Shown piece after piece: positions 1 through 11,860 of a stretch of DNA of 64,000 nt. The position numbers and the translations under genes were made by a program. Location of the stretch: NCBI GenBank assembly GCA_033439255.1, contig CM065887.1:2170001-2234000 (forward strand), read 5' to 3'. The stretch's first letter is position 1, and each line of letters starts with the position of its first letter. The notes below the pieces were generated by a model that saw nothing but the letters and a program-made list of their open reading frames with translations, had not been told where the DNA came from and did not search any database. This stretch comes from Hericium rajendrae (lineage: Eukaryota; Basidiomycota; Agaricomycetes; Russulales; Hericiaceae).

Positions 1-3000
1 TCGGGTGCCGGTGTCTTCTTCTTCTCTACAGCAGTTGTCTTGAATGATATCGATATTGTCTGTGGATCATCGACATTGTAAACCAACAGTTCCTCAGAGC
101 GACGGGACCGACACTGCTCTGACAAAGCCTGTCTGCTTGGACACGAAGGCTTTGAACCTGATGCCTGACGCGAGCTGCCTGCGCGGTTTGGAGAAAAAGG
201 TGAGATGTCCTGGCTTGCAGAGGTGGGTGCCATAGCGTCATTGGTTGCATTGCCAGTTCGGGGCAGCATTGACAAACCCATGGCCCTTGGACCACTAGTT
301 GAAGCCGGGCCACCACAAAGACGCCTAGACATTCGTACAGGACCAGTTGACGCTGGCTTGCGCGCACCCAGAGGCCTTCCGCGAGGACGCACTGGCAAGG
401 ACACGGCTGCTTCTATAAAATCGTCAGGTCCATGCTGCAGTGACTCAGCATCATCCTCCTGGCCATCCATGTCTGCTGAACCGGGCGTCGCAAAGACACC
501 AGGGCTGCTCACTGGGAGTCCTCCTTCCTCCCTTCCCCCAAGACGTGGGATGCTTGGCTGGAGGAGATCAATGTCTTGGTCCATGTCAGTTTGTAGGCTC
601 GCCAGTAGAAGATCACTCATGTCACTGCTTAGGCTGGGCTGTGGGTGATCTGTGTCATCCATGGGGTGGCTTTCCTTGTCCTCTGTCAGACCATTGTCAC
701 TGTATGCATTCTCCGGCTGCTGCCTGAGTTCATCCTTCTCCATTGCTGGAGTGTAAGCCCTTCATGAGAAGCTTCCTGGCCCCGACATGGTTTCCAGAGC
801 CGTTGGGTTTGGTATGCTTTGCCTGGCTGAGGGTGAGATGGTTCTCTCCTTATGTGGACCAAAAAATGTGAAAGCACCGCTGTGCCACAGGTTCAACTCA
901 CTACGCTTGCATGGTTGAGACAGAATAGGGACCTACCTTTCTTTGACAACCAGCCTAGGGGCTTTGATTGTATCAGATCGCTGTTGTTGTGCCCATACAA
1001 CGGTAGGACGTTGGCTTTTTGTGTCTGTGCTTGTGTCCTCTGCTGGTGTCGATACCGACGGCGGCCATTCTGACCCAGAAGCTTGGTAGTCTTCTGAGCC
1101 AAGAGAGGGAGATCGCGTGCCTTTGAAACATGTGCCAGCAATGTCAGATCGTGTCGTTGCTGTGGCATGTGATTGATGCGTACTGCTGTCTGGCATCGGC
1201 GGAGCTACCAAAGCAAGAGACAAGGTATGTCTTGCCACCCATTCTTCCGTGCGAGGGCTGCTTAGCAGCCCCATCTACGTCAACAAAACCAATCAATATA
1301 TGGAGGCCAACGGCATCTCCATGCCAGGATCATGGCCACATACGTGAGTGGTTGTGTCTTTGTCTTTCGACTCCAATACTCTGGTTGCCTCCCACGTCAG
1401 TTGTTGTTGCTCTCCGCTGCTTCTCTCGTTATCTGCATCTCAAAGTCAACACTATGTCATGTTTCCTTGGAGCTAATTTTATTATACAGCCCGTCGTACA
1501 ACAAGACCTTCGCTACAGCCGGGCCATGTGAAACCATTCAACTAACCTCTTGGTGACGACTGACGTGACTTATGTTTTGTCCTCAAAAATCAGCTTGTGA
1601 CCAGGTGGTCCTAGAAATTGAGGCTTACATCCATCCGGCGTCGTTTGCTCTCTGCACCCTGACCCAAGTGCTTCATGTCAGATCCCTGAACCAAATGAAA
1701 ACCATCAGCTGGCTGTGAGTTGATTTAGATCCCATGCGCTTACCTCCCGCTTATGTTTTTTGGCAGCGGATGCATCTGATGTCTATTGCGACATGGCACC
1801 TCTCAGTGGGTGTGGAGGCAAAATAGCATGAAAAAAACACACCGGCATGCTATACCTAGCCTCGGCTTCGTCTATTTCCATTTCATTCCCTAATGGCACT
1901 GGGTTGGCATCTTGGCTAACCATCCTGGCTTCGTTTTGCTGCTGGTGATGATGAGCATTTCCCAGCGGCAGGAGTGGTGGCACTGACCTGCGCAAATATC
2001 TCCTCCATATCCTCTCTCGTGGCAGCGGTGATCGCCAACACAGCGTTCTTCACGCTCTCCCCTGTGGCAGAGGTAATCTCTAACGCTGCCTTGTCCATGG
2101 CCTGGGGTAATGCTCAGATATCTCAAACTAATCTACTCAGCAAGTGACATAAGAACGCACCTGGATTTCTTCGTCTGAATCCTCGATCCATGACTTGGAC
2201 TGGATCCCGTCAGAAACAAACAAAATACAGGAAACAGTGCATATCGCAGACCTTTTTCATTTTTGGCCTGATATTTGCCTTAATTTCTTTCCTCTCGGTG
2301 TGCTTGTTGCTCTCTGGTCGTCGCCTCAGGACTGGCGGGCCCTCTTCGCTACCATCTTCATCTGTGCTGTACACTTTTTTCTCCTTGCCCTTTCTTCCCA
2401 TCGTCTCCGCACTGTCATTGCCCTTTTCGGATTCCCTCACCCATTGTGCCTCTTCCTAAGCAGATGGTGAGCATAAACTTCACACCTCGAGCCTCACTGG
2501 TAACGTACTTTTGCAATCTAAGTGGAACAAGACACCCCTGCTGTGAGCTTTATGTGTTGCAGGATATAGGAGACATTCTTACGGCCATCAGGCTGTCGCT
2601 CGGATGCCTGGCTCCTTCCAGCGTTAGCATGACAAAAGCTGACCATTTTTTCGTCGACTTCAGCATTCCCACATCGCATGGCCCCACCCTGATCCCGCAT
2701 CTTTCTAGCATTTTCTGATCTTTTGCTGTCACCACCCAACCCTTGCTGTTGAACTTCCCTGCCGTGTAAACCCCCAAGCGTTTCGTGGAGCTCTTGTCCT
2801 CGGCTTGGCCAAACCCTACCCACGCCAGCCAGTTGTGGCTATTCTTCGTGTCGTCTGCTAGAAGCATTAGAGGCAGTATTCTGAATCAAGTGCCACTCTT
2901 ACCGAAGCACAGGGGGTCACCGAGCTTTGACAACGCCGCCAAATCTGGCCATTTCCTATCATTGACACAAGCGGTGCTCCCCCAATACTGCACCAAAGCC

Positions 3001-3456
3001 CACGTATCTAACAGTGCCGATCTTCCCTTGTTTTTTTTTTGTTTTCAACTGTCGTAGCCCCAACGTCATTACCTCATACTGGTATTTGAAAATGGCATTG
3101 GTGGCACCAAGGAATGTGTTGCCAATCCCGTGGTCCAAGTTGTTGTCCATTTCGGCCAGCAGAGCTACTCGAAGCCAGGCGCACTCATTGAGTATCTTTA
3201 TAACAAAGCGAATGATGTGGAAGTACGCAGGGCTGCACGTCCCGATCGTCGTAGGCTCTTCATAGATGACTTGTTTTGACTGGAAATCGATGCTCCACTT
3301 GCTCTCCGTGATTGCGATCCCAGTTCGCGTCGTAGGCACCACAAACCCGTAGCACTTGCAGGGCACATCCTCACAGTCCACCTCTGGGACTGGGAAACAT
3401 GCCTTGAGGGCTTCGATGTTCTCTTGTCGGAGGTAGATCTTCTTAGATGATGCCAT
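1..3456 (-). CDS. Unrecognised multi-exon gene with AT-hook-like tail, partial at left edge
   Basis: I do not recognise this protein. The first exon (3456 to about 3015) starts MASSKKIYLRQ and runs open for more than 140 codons. It contains a small Cys cluster (DCEDVPCKCYG) and a hydrophobic stretch near residues 80-100. A second coding block at 2867-2550 (motifs NSHNWLAWVGFGQ and KGWVVTAKDQK) is separated from it by introns. Further left the frame becomes low-complexity, with a charged lysine-rich exon near 2440-2210 and an AT-hook-like RGRPLGARKP close to positions 365-390; the reading frame is still open at base 1. The start is the first ATG of the open exon and lies about 200 bp from the divergent zinc-finger gene on the other strand, suggesting a shared promoter. 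A chromatin or DNA-binding role is only a guess from the AT-hook. Exon boundaries left of 2500 are uncertain. Confidence 0.5.
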
Positions 3457-3652
3457 GCTGGGTTGGGTTGGCTAGTGCTAGCAGCGTACACTCATCACGC
3501 TTCATTGACTATATATACGCACAGCCTCGTTTTTGCCGTGTGGCGGTGCAGCCTCATGTTAGCCTCCAATGGAACTCCGACATCGCCAGCCTTTGCCACT
3601 GCAAGCGCTGCTTGGCGCTGCCTCTTCTCTCAAACCTCCATCCTCGTCCATC
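3457..3652. promoter_or_regulatory. Divergent intergenic promoter region
   Basis: This 196-bp gap separates the start codons of two divergently transcribed genes (ATG at 3456 on minus, ATG at 3653 on plus). It includes a TATATATA-like stretch near 3510. The second zinc-finger copy at 9321 has a comparable minus-strand neighbour upstream. That it drives both genes is inferred from position only. Confidence 0.35.
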
Positions 3653-5622
3653 ATGGACATTGAAAGTCCACGCAAGCGCCATCCCGCCTCCGCCGCCGCG
3701 ATCGCCCTCAAACATACAAGCAAAAAAAAAAACAAAAAAAAAAAGCGATCAAGAGCGATGGCAACTGGGCAGGATGGCCTTTGGCCTGACGACGACCAAC
3801 CCACCTCCACAACAGGGCACATGGCCTCGTCAGCCAGCACTGCATCGGGTAAGTCAAACACATTATGCGTGGTGCTCTCAATATTTGCCAATCTCGTTTT
3901 GTAAATGTAGCCCCTGCTTCGACCGCGCTGGCATCCCCCACAGGCCCTGGCGGTGCCGTGGATGAATCTCCTGGCATGGTGCGTTCCGGCCTCCTGCACA
4001 TGTGGTACAACCCCACCCAATCCAGCGGGGCTTTCTTATTTCTTTGCAGTGCTGCGTTTCTTGTGGGGATATGTCAAACCTGTACTGCTGCATCCGATGC
4101 AACCGTCCCTTCTGCACGTCAGAGCACCAAGGCGCGGCCTGCATCACCCTGCCCGAACTGGCCCAAAGCCCGGCTGTATTCCGCTGCCCAGTCTGCTGGG
4201 CTGAGGAGCGTACGATCCCACCAGTGAGAACGCCTGCCCCTTCTTATGCAAAGCATCTCACCACCTCGTTGCAGTATTTCACGGTAGGGGCCCCGTGGTG
4301 GATCCATTTCCCTGCAGTCCGACAGCCATGCTTGATACTTTCGCTGCATGCCAGTGAACCAGACGCATCTCACCTCTCTGAGATGGTTCTCCCCCACTTC
4401 AACTACGTGTCCGGCCAGAAATCCATGCCGCAGGTAAGCGCTGTGTCTTTGTATGTTTCTCGTCAACGACTTGGTCCTTTCACAGTTTTTCATCCTGGAC
4501 ATCAAAATGAACCCCACGCAATCGCGGCCCTCGTGTGTCGATCGACGCTGCAAGCAGCAACAATCCTGGCAGGCAATGCAGATTGAGCCTCCGCGTGTGT
4601 GCGTCATGCTTTGTGCTCCGAGCGATCGTTCGGGGCGCTTGAAAACTATGAACAACGTGGTGGCAGTTCAAAGCGTAAGGACGCTTTTTGTTGAATGTTT
4701 TTGCAGACATTTGAATCACACCCTGCAGGAGATAGATCTTTATCTTGGCGACCACATGGTCGCCCGACTCAAACAGCCAGGTTTTGCACACAAGTTGCTC
4801 ATCCTTCTGCCTTGCGGTCCTGCCGTGGACAACCCAGACTCGTTTTGTCACCTGCAAGGCCTGGTTTCCAGGTGAGGTATATTGCGCATGCCTCAACGCA
4901 ACCCGCCGTTAAACATGTCCCTCTCATTCAGCGGTCTCTTCGACACCGTGATCAGCTTCGGCTCTGCATTTGTCGTGCACGAAAATGTCAGCCTCAGGTT
5001 GCTGAAGGTCGTGGCCAATTTTTCGACGGCCATGTCGATGCTCGACTTGCAAAAAAATGTTTTTGCAGAGTTTTCCCTCCAGACCAGCCTTCAGTCCACA
5101 TCGGTCAACGTCTTGCAGCGCGGCGCAGCCGGGAAGGTGGAGGGTACTGCGATGCTCATGTCGCAGCCCGAAGTGAGGCCCTGGGGTCTCGACATCCACT
5201 GCCCCTTCTGTGGCGCTGAACAGCCCCTCGTCCGCTGGTTGTCCCACCCAGCGGACAAGCGGGACAAACACACATGGATGCGCGTTGACTGCGCGCAGTG
5301 CCTCTTCAAGGTACCCTCGCTTTACCTCACCCCCCCTTCGTGGGTGACTCGATTCTGTGGCCTCTTTTTCTGCATTCCCATGGTCCTGCCTGAGGACCCT
5401 GCAGCCTGGGCAAAGCAGACGATCGAGGGCTGGAAGACTACGGACAGGGGGAAGGCAGTCTGGCCCCTGTGGTGCAGCACTCGGCGATACCAGCTGCATG
5501 TGCAGATTCTCGAGGCGATCAAGGCGGGAACTGCACTGCCAGCCAAAGAGGACCTTACAGCCTGCGATGAACAGCTGGGTCACGACGTTTCACAAATCCA
5601 GAGGCTGTGGAACTGGAACTAA
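3653..5622 (+). CDS. Zinc-finger protein, copy 1 of a tandem pair
   Basis: This multi-exon gene has a paralog at 9321-11277. Exon 1 (from ATG 3653) encodes a basic, lysine-rich leader (KHTSKKKNKKKKRSR, a likely nuclear localisation signal) followed by the acidic shared motif GQDGLWPDDDQ. After two introns comes a PHD/RING-like cysteine module (about 4055-4225) with pattern CxxCG, CxxC, FCxxxH, C, CPVCW. Middle exons contain TVGAPWWIHFP and a hydrophobic strand KLLILLPCG. The C-terminal exon (4932-5622) carries a zinc-ribbon-like CPFCG ... CAQC pair and the conserved WPLWCSTRRYQLH. GTAAGT donors and pyrimidine-rich acceptors support at least seven introns. The start agrees with the matching ATGGAC start of copy 2. 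The combination suggests a nuclear, possibly chromatin-reading protein, but no family name is certain. Confidence 0.7.
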
Positions 5623-6500
5623 GAGCTCTGTCGTACTACTCTATGATCTCGTCGTCATCTGTGGCCGCAGCCAATATAATATAATATGATCTCCCCTTTT
5701 ATGCACCTTGTTTCTCACCCATTCCCCTCCATCTTGACCCCATCTTTCTGCTGTGCTATCTTCTTTTCATTTTGTATCTCATCCTTATTATCCTATTGCC
5801 AGCTCCATTTTGCCGCCCCACCATATCCAATGCGCTGCTATTTCTCGAAGAACTTCCTACGCCAAGTGCGCCTCATAGCCAACGAGTCTGCATGTGCTTC
5901 GCATGCTATCGTGTCCAACTTCTCAGGGCCACTGCCCCATCCTCTGCCCCACGCAGCGCAGTCACTCATGCCGTTCCCCTCTGCCTGTCTGGAATATGGT
6001 TCGGCGCCGGTGAGGACTGATATCACCATACTCGGTTCAGTTTATATGCCCAGCTCACACAGGGGTTTAACCAGCACACAGTCGAAGGGTTTTGCACCAT
6101 GGGCCTGGCCGAAGGCGATGTGTGAAGGAAGCTGCACACGCTCACCCACGACAATGTCAACCTGCAGAATGTTGTCCTTGGAGATGACGGCAGGGCAGGG
6201 GTCGCTGGTTGGAGATTGTCAGGCTTTTATCCCCCTTGGTCTCAACACATGCCATGAATGCTTGCACTGCCAATGACACGAGCCCAAGGACATGGGGCAG
6301 CGCGGAATGGCGGCTTTGGTCAGTCTTGGGATTGGGCCGTGCTATTCATTTGCAGGCCTTGTTTGAGCATGAGGTGTTGGTACGCAGTCCCTAATAACAT
6401 AACGATGCTTGTTCGCCAATGAATTCACATACCCTCCCTCTCTGTCCTACCTACTACTCCATATCATGCCCCCTTTCTATCTAAACAAACGTACGTCAAT
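5623..6500. other. Intergenic, no gene seen
   Basis: This 880-bp interval lies between the 3' ends of two convergent genes. Its open frames are short or compositionally unconvincing. The stretch AATATAATATAATATG near 5672-5687 would fit a polyadenylation region of the upstream gene. Confidence 0.4.
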
Positions 6501-8757
6501 TTAAAGCACCGCCACCTCGTCCTGACCCCCCTCACCATATCTCCTGGTGGTTAGGCCTCGTTCGTTTCCTTGTGCCTTCCCAGCTGTTTTTCTTGCCCAC
6601 ATCCGAACTGTTTTCCGTGCACACATCTTAAGCGGCCTGTAGCCAGTGCTGCAGCTGCCATTGTCGTCGTCCTTGCGCCCATCCTTGTCCTTGTCTGACT
6701 GCGTGCTGTCAACCTCCTCGCGTGGACCGAGGCCTGGTCGGGTTTTGAGCACCTTCTGTACCACCCAACCTGCTTCCTCTGCACCCATCTTCAGGCCATC
6801 TGACCTGACCTCGTCCTCGTCCTCATCCTCCTCCATATCGCTGCAAAAATACAGCGGTCCATAATCCATCAATAGCTTGGAACCCTTTGCAATAGTCCGC
6901 CCTTATCCAAAGTCAGCAACACAACTATCAGAACAAAGCCGGCACAGCACCTGCTGTGATGGAAATGTGGTGCGTGTTGCCAAACAGTAGCACTGGATGC
7001 TCCATCAGTCCTGGCACAATAAAGAAACAGCAGAACCCTTGCCTTTGGCAAAGCAGTTGGCCTCACTTGCTGACGCGTGGTTGATGAACCGTGCCAAATT
7101 TCCCCGGAACGTTGCGTCAACAGCCTGTGTTGCGTTGAGTTCGAAGATGTAGTTGCGGTCGATGAGCCAACCCAGCCTTCTACTCCCGCGCCCATTCAGT
7201 GGTGTCCAGTGGTAGAAACACAAACGTACGCTCGCTCCTCAAGCAGCGGTCTTGAGATGACCTCGCCTACGTACTCTGCGCCATCTGTCAGCGTACACCT
7301 GTTACGAGGCCATCTCAGCCACTAAACTCACTGATGACGAAAGCTCCCTTCGCGATGGCCTGCTGGGCAAACAGCCCATGCCCAAACCCAGAGTCAGAAA
7401 GCTCCACTGCCACGTCCTTCTCACCATTTTGTGCCAGCATATAATTTGTGCAGCCCTGACCTGCTAACAAGACAGCCTGCCATGTAGCAAGTCAGCGCAA
7501 AAGATAACTAGGGCTTACCTGCCTGTCCACTAGCACGGAAAAAGTCAGCGATGCAGCCGAGTGCACTTCTATGCCCACTCACTCTCCACTCAACCCTCTA
7601 CAGGCATTTGGTTCGCACTGTCACCCTTGGGCGACACACACGCACCGCGTGCAGTGCTCCGTCCTGTTGACGTGATCGCACTTACACCCTCGCCACTTGC
7701 GCCTGCCTGCTAGGTTATGTGCTTCAGCTCCCATTTCGCTTGCAAAGCTGAGTGGGGCTTACATCCGCCCTTAGATTCACCACACACGCATTCGGGCTTG
7801 CAGTGGAGCTTGCGTTCAAAACAGACGCACTCTGCAGTGGTACACCCCCCGTCGTGCTTGCATGGGGCCATTCTATTATGCTGCTGGGTAAGATTCTTCG
7901 TCAACATCCAAACTGCCCTCTTGTGCCTTACGGTGTGTAGTGGCCTGCATCACCGCTGTCATCTTGGGAAGCAACCTCAGCCTCGCTTGTCTCCTTCATC
8001 TCTCCAACAACATACGCACCAAATTGCACTGCTTTGTGGCCTGGCGGCTTTGGCCTGCTCACCTCCAAGCCCATAATTCTTGGGGCACTCGGGCTATCCT
8101 GATATGATGCGATAAACTCACGAAGCTTGGCAAAGTTGATCACTCCAGCCAGCCCTAGGGCAAACTCGCGGTCTGAAAGCTGAGGAGGGAGGAGGCAGCT
8201 GAGTGGGGATTGCAGAAGTTAAGAATGAGTTTGCCACAAGCACTCGATGCCGGGCACGTTACCTGCGTAGCGCCAGAGAGAAAAGACCTGGACGGTGTCC
8301 TTTGGTCTCGAGGGCCTTGGGCAAAATCTCTGCCTCATCAATCTGCTTCACGGTCACTTTGTTGTCCCTCCCACAATTCATGGCCAGCACTACCCGTGCT
8401 GCCTCCAGCGTGATGGTATCCACTGCCACAGGTGAACGACATGGGACGATGACCGTTTCATATCATCCACTGACCTTCCATCTCCAGGCGCGATGGGTGG
8501 TCCGTTACGGGACAGCACGCGTTGGCATCCCTGCTCCACGTAAGCAAAAACGCACTATGTAGCATATCAACCTACATATCGACATCCGACTTCAACCATG
8601 TATTCTCGTTTATAGCAATAAACTCATGGAATGCCCGGCTGTCTTTGGCACTGCGCTCCTTCTTCCAGTTCTGGTATTTGTCCCAAATCTGTCGAAAAGC
8701 CTGGGCCAAGTCGACTTCGAGCGAAGACAGATGCGCCAATGAGTTTACAGGAAGCAT
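6501..8757 (-). pseudogene. E(z)/EZH2-type CXC-SET histone H3K27 methyltransferase-like gene with in-frame stop
   Basis: Exons read on minus show a CXC pre-SET domain followed by a SET domain in the order of Enhancer-of-zeste, the PRC2 catalytic subunit. The CXC part spans about 7860-7590 (motifs APCKHDGGC, ECVCFERKLHC, then GCKCDHVN and CTRCVCVAQG across a 56-nt intron). The SET part spans about 7440-6850: FGHGLFAQQAIAKGAFVIS, EYVGEVISRPLLEE, LARFINHA (the family's RFxNHS site), NCFAK, and C-terminal LLMDYGPLYF. An in-frame TGA at 7621-7623 replaces the residue before QCEPNAC, interrupting the CXC domain. It differs from an arginine CGA codon by one C-to-T change at a CpG. Upstream exons (8757-7930, with DREFALGLAGVINFAKL) are coding-like but not recognisable. 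The acidic tail follows the SET domain. If the stop is real the gene is broken; sequence error is the alternative. The start is tentative. Confidence 0.7.
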
Positions 8758-9320
8758 TGTGACACGGTCGGGAGGGGGGATGGAAGTGTTTTGGCCTGAG
8801 GCATGCGTCAGGCGATGGCCAGAACCATATTGTTGCCATCATTTTCACTTACCATGCTAATCTGACTAAGCGAGCGGCTATGTTGCCGACGACCATGCCC
8901 GGCCGACAAAGAACCAGCGCAAGCCAATCTTCCTGCAGGTCGATTCCCGACCGAGGCGCAGTTCTGAGTTTGGTACTGCGTTTTGGCCTGGCCAAAGTTC
9001 GGCACCCTATTCATGTGCAGCATGCACAAAATTGGCAATGTCGTTTTCAACCTGGTGCAAACTCCAACTCAGTCGAAGCTCGCACAACTCACATCACAAA
9101 CTCACGCGCTTGGTAATGAGGCACCCAACCCCCGAGTCCCAGCAGTGCCCCCACTCAGCCGTATCTATGCGCGGACCCTCCTCTTTGCCGACACTGCAGC
9201 CCACGCCACTAATCAATCAAATTAGACAGCCGACCCGACTTCGGAGCACGTGATGCTGCTGTTGACAACGCGGCGAACTCGCCAAGGCACCTCTCGTCCT
9301 GACCTCCATCCTCATCCAAC
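8758..9320. other. Upstream region between divergent genes
   Basis: This 560-bp stretch separates the tentative start of the SET gene from the ATG of the second zinc-finger gene. A minus-strand open frame at 9050-8808 could be a 5' exon of the SET gene, since it is followed by a GTAAGT donor, but I see no recognisable domain in it. Confidence 0.3.
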
Positions 9321-11277
9321 ATGGACGTCCAGGACGCACGCAAGCCCCGTCCCGCCTCCGCCGCGGCGATCCCCCTGAAACGTACGAGCAAAAAGAAAAA
9401 CAAGAACAAAAAGCGATCAAGAGGGATGGCAACTGGGCAGGATGGCCTTTGGCCTGACGACGACCAATCCACCTCCACAACGGGCCACGTGGCTGACTTC
9501 ACCAACAGCACATCGCGTGAGTCAAACACCTCACGTGCAGCGCCCTCAATTTGCCCACCTGGGTCTTTCATATGCTAGCTGCTGTCTCGACGATGTTGGC
9601 CGTGCCCAGGCCGTTGCCCTTGTCTACAGGCCTGGTGACTCCACGCGTTTGTAACATTTCGCACATTCTTGAAAGCAGGTTCTAAAAATTCATTTCCAGC
9701 GTTGTGCTGCCTGCGGCGATCACAACAATCTCTTATCCTGCACCAAATGTGAGCACATGTTCTGTGCCTCAGACCACTCAGGCGAGTGCTGCGTTGGCCC
9801 CTTTGAACTCGGCCACGACCCCACGACGTTCGAGTGTCCGCTCTGCTACAAGCGCCAGCGCAAGATAACACCAGTAACAACACTCGTCCTTCCTATGAAA
9901 ACTTTCTCACTGCCCATCTGTAGTATACAACATCAGGCAACCCGTGGCAGGTCCATTTTCCACCTCTCCCACGTCCTTTGGCCATCTATTCCCTCCGTGC
10001 CAACGAAGTGAACTGCTCCCACTTTGCCAGGATGCTCACAACATATTATGGGCATCTTTCCACTCAGAACACCACGCCACACGTAAGCTTTGCGCTTGGT
10101 TTTGATTTCATATCTCGTCGATGCGACGCGCCGCTTTCAGCATTTGGTTGTAGACCTCAAGTTGACCAAAGTCGAAGTGACGAATGCCTTTGTCCAAAAC
10201 CGTGGCAACCAGTTTGAGCACTGGGTTAGCCAGCAGATGGCGCAGCCCCGCTTTTGCGTGGCGCTCGCCGCGCACAGTACCCCCACGGGGCTCTTGAACT
10301 TCAACGGCTCCTTCATGTCTGCCAGTGACGTAAACACTTTCTTGTTTCTTTTTTGTTGTGGTGTGAATCCTGGCTGACCTCTTGTAGGTGATAAGCTGCT
10401 ACCTTGGTGAGCACATCATCGCCCAGCTCAAAGCCCCACGTTTTTTGCAAAAGGTCTTGTTTGTTCTGTCTTGCGGGTATGCAATAGACGATGTGCGCTC
10501 GTTACGCTCTCTCCAACTTCTCATATCGAAGTAAGTGAAGCTGCGTATACCTCGATGCAGCCCAGCCTGAGAGATAACCTTGTCACACAGCGGTGTCTTT
10601 GATGCTGTGGTCGGTTTTGGAGCTGGCTTCATCCTGCAAGAGAAAGTCGGCTCGAAGGTGCTCAACCTGGTGGCCGAGTTTGGGTCGGCGACATCCACCT
10701 TCGACGTGCAAAAAAAGTTTTTGCCGAATTCTCCCTGGCAAAAGACCTTGGCTGTCTCTCCATCAACGTCATTCAGCGGGGGACAGGCGGGAAGGTGGAG
10801 GGTATGGCCATGCTTGCCTCGCAGGCCGGAGGGAGGCCCTGGGGTCTCAACATCTGCTGCCCTCTCTGCGGTGCCAAATCGCCCATGGTCCATTGGGTCG
10901 CCCACCCAGATGACAAGCGCATGCACAAGCGCATGCGCGTCGACTGCCAGGAGTGCCTATTCAGGGTACCCTCGCTGTACCTCAACGCCCCTTCATGGGT
11001 GGCCCCGTACGCCGAGCTCTTTTTCACCGTACCCATAGTCCCACCTGAGGATCCTACGGAGTGGGCGAAGCAGGCGATCGAGGGCTGGAGGGCTACGGGC
11101 AAGGGGAAGACAATCTGGGCGCTATGGTGCGGCACTCGGCAATACCAGCTGCATAGGCAGATTCTCGAGGCGATCAAGGCTGGGACTGCGCTGCCGGCCA
11201 AAGAGGACCTTACGGCCTGCGATGAACAGCTCCTTCGTGACGTTCAAAACAGCCAATGTCTGGGGGGCCTCTCCTAG
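9321..11277 (+). pseudogene. Zinc-finger protein, copy 2, with one-base frameshift
   Basis: This is a paralog of the gene at 3653-5622 with the same exon order. The leader (LKRTSKKKNKNKKRSR then GQDGLWPDDDQ), the PHD/RING-like module (CAACGDHNNLLSC, CEHMFC, FECPLCY, about 9695-9850) and the C-terminal zinc ribbon (CPLCGAK ... CQECLF) all align. In the last exon both copies have a run of seven A; copy 1 then reads TGTTTTTGC and copy 2 reads GTTTTTGC, so one T is missing near 10717. The downstream homologous peptide (GKVEGMAMLASQ onward) lies in a shifted frame. This may be a true inactivating deletion or a sequencing indel beside homopolymers. The remaining homology is good, so duplication is not ancient. 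Function is unknown, presumably as for copy 1. Confidence 0.65.
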
Positions 11278-11860
11278 TGTCTGCACGTGTCGTAGTGTAG
11301 TTTTGTCACCATTTCTCGTCCCTGTAGGCTTTCGGCTACAACCCTTGTTATGCATTTTTTGGGGGGCCCCACTTACAGCCACCTGGAAAGATGACAATGC
11401 ATCCTGCCCCATGAGGAACTCTCGTGCCGTCATCGGAATCCTGTCATTGTAGCCAAATATTAGGCACCGCATGTGCGTGGGGCATGGCACACCGCAGCCC
11501 CATCCAGTACACCTACCTCTGACTGAGCTCATAGCTAGGTTTTCCCGGTTGACTCTGTGTATTAATAAACTACACAGAGGAGTAACGCATATATGATGTA
11601 CAGCACAGAGGTACAAATAGCTACTCAGAGGCGTGGCACACCCTCAATTCAGCAGAAGGAATGGCGACGATGGCGGTCTATGCTACGAAGGTCTCTGCTA
11701 CCCCAGCGCTGGCCAACACATGCCAACCAACATGTCCGACTCAGACCTCTGAAGATGGCTGATCATTTATCTTGCCACCAAATTAGCCTGCAACCAGTGG
11801 CGGAGAAAATTATGGCACTCACATCTCTCCGGCGCCGCTTGCCGTCCGTGTCATGACCGG
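11278..11860. other. Intergenic, no gene seen
   Basis: About 580 bp between the zinc-finger copy and the repeat-containing minus-strand gene. A G run (TTTTTTGGGGGGCCCC near 11356) and short frames are present, but nothing supports a gene. Confidence 0.35.

Noticed and set aside
205-648. Plus-strand open frame of 147 codons
   Set aside because: It is antisense to a minus-strand frame with AT-hook-like and serine-rich coding character and has no domain of its own.
7618-7689. GTAAGT-GACAG intron that would remove the stop in the SET gene
   Set aside because: It would delete conserved CXC cysteines and put the rest in the wrong frame.
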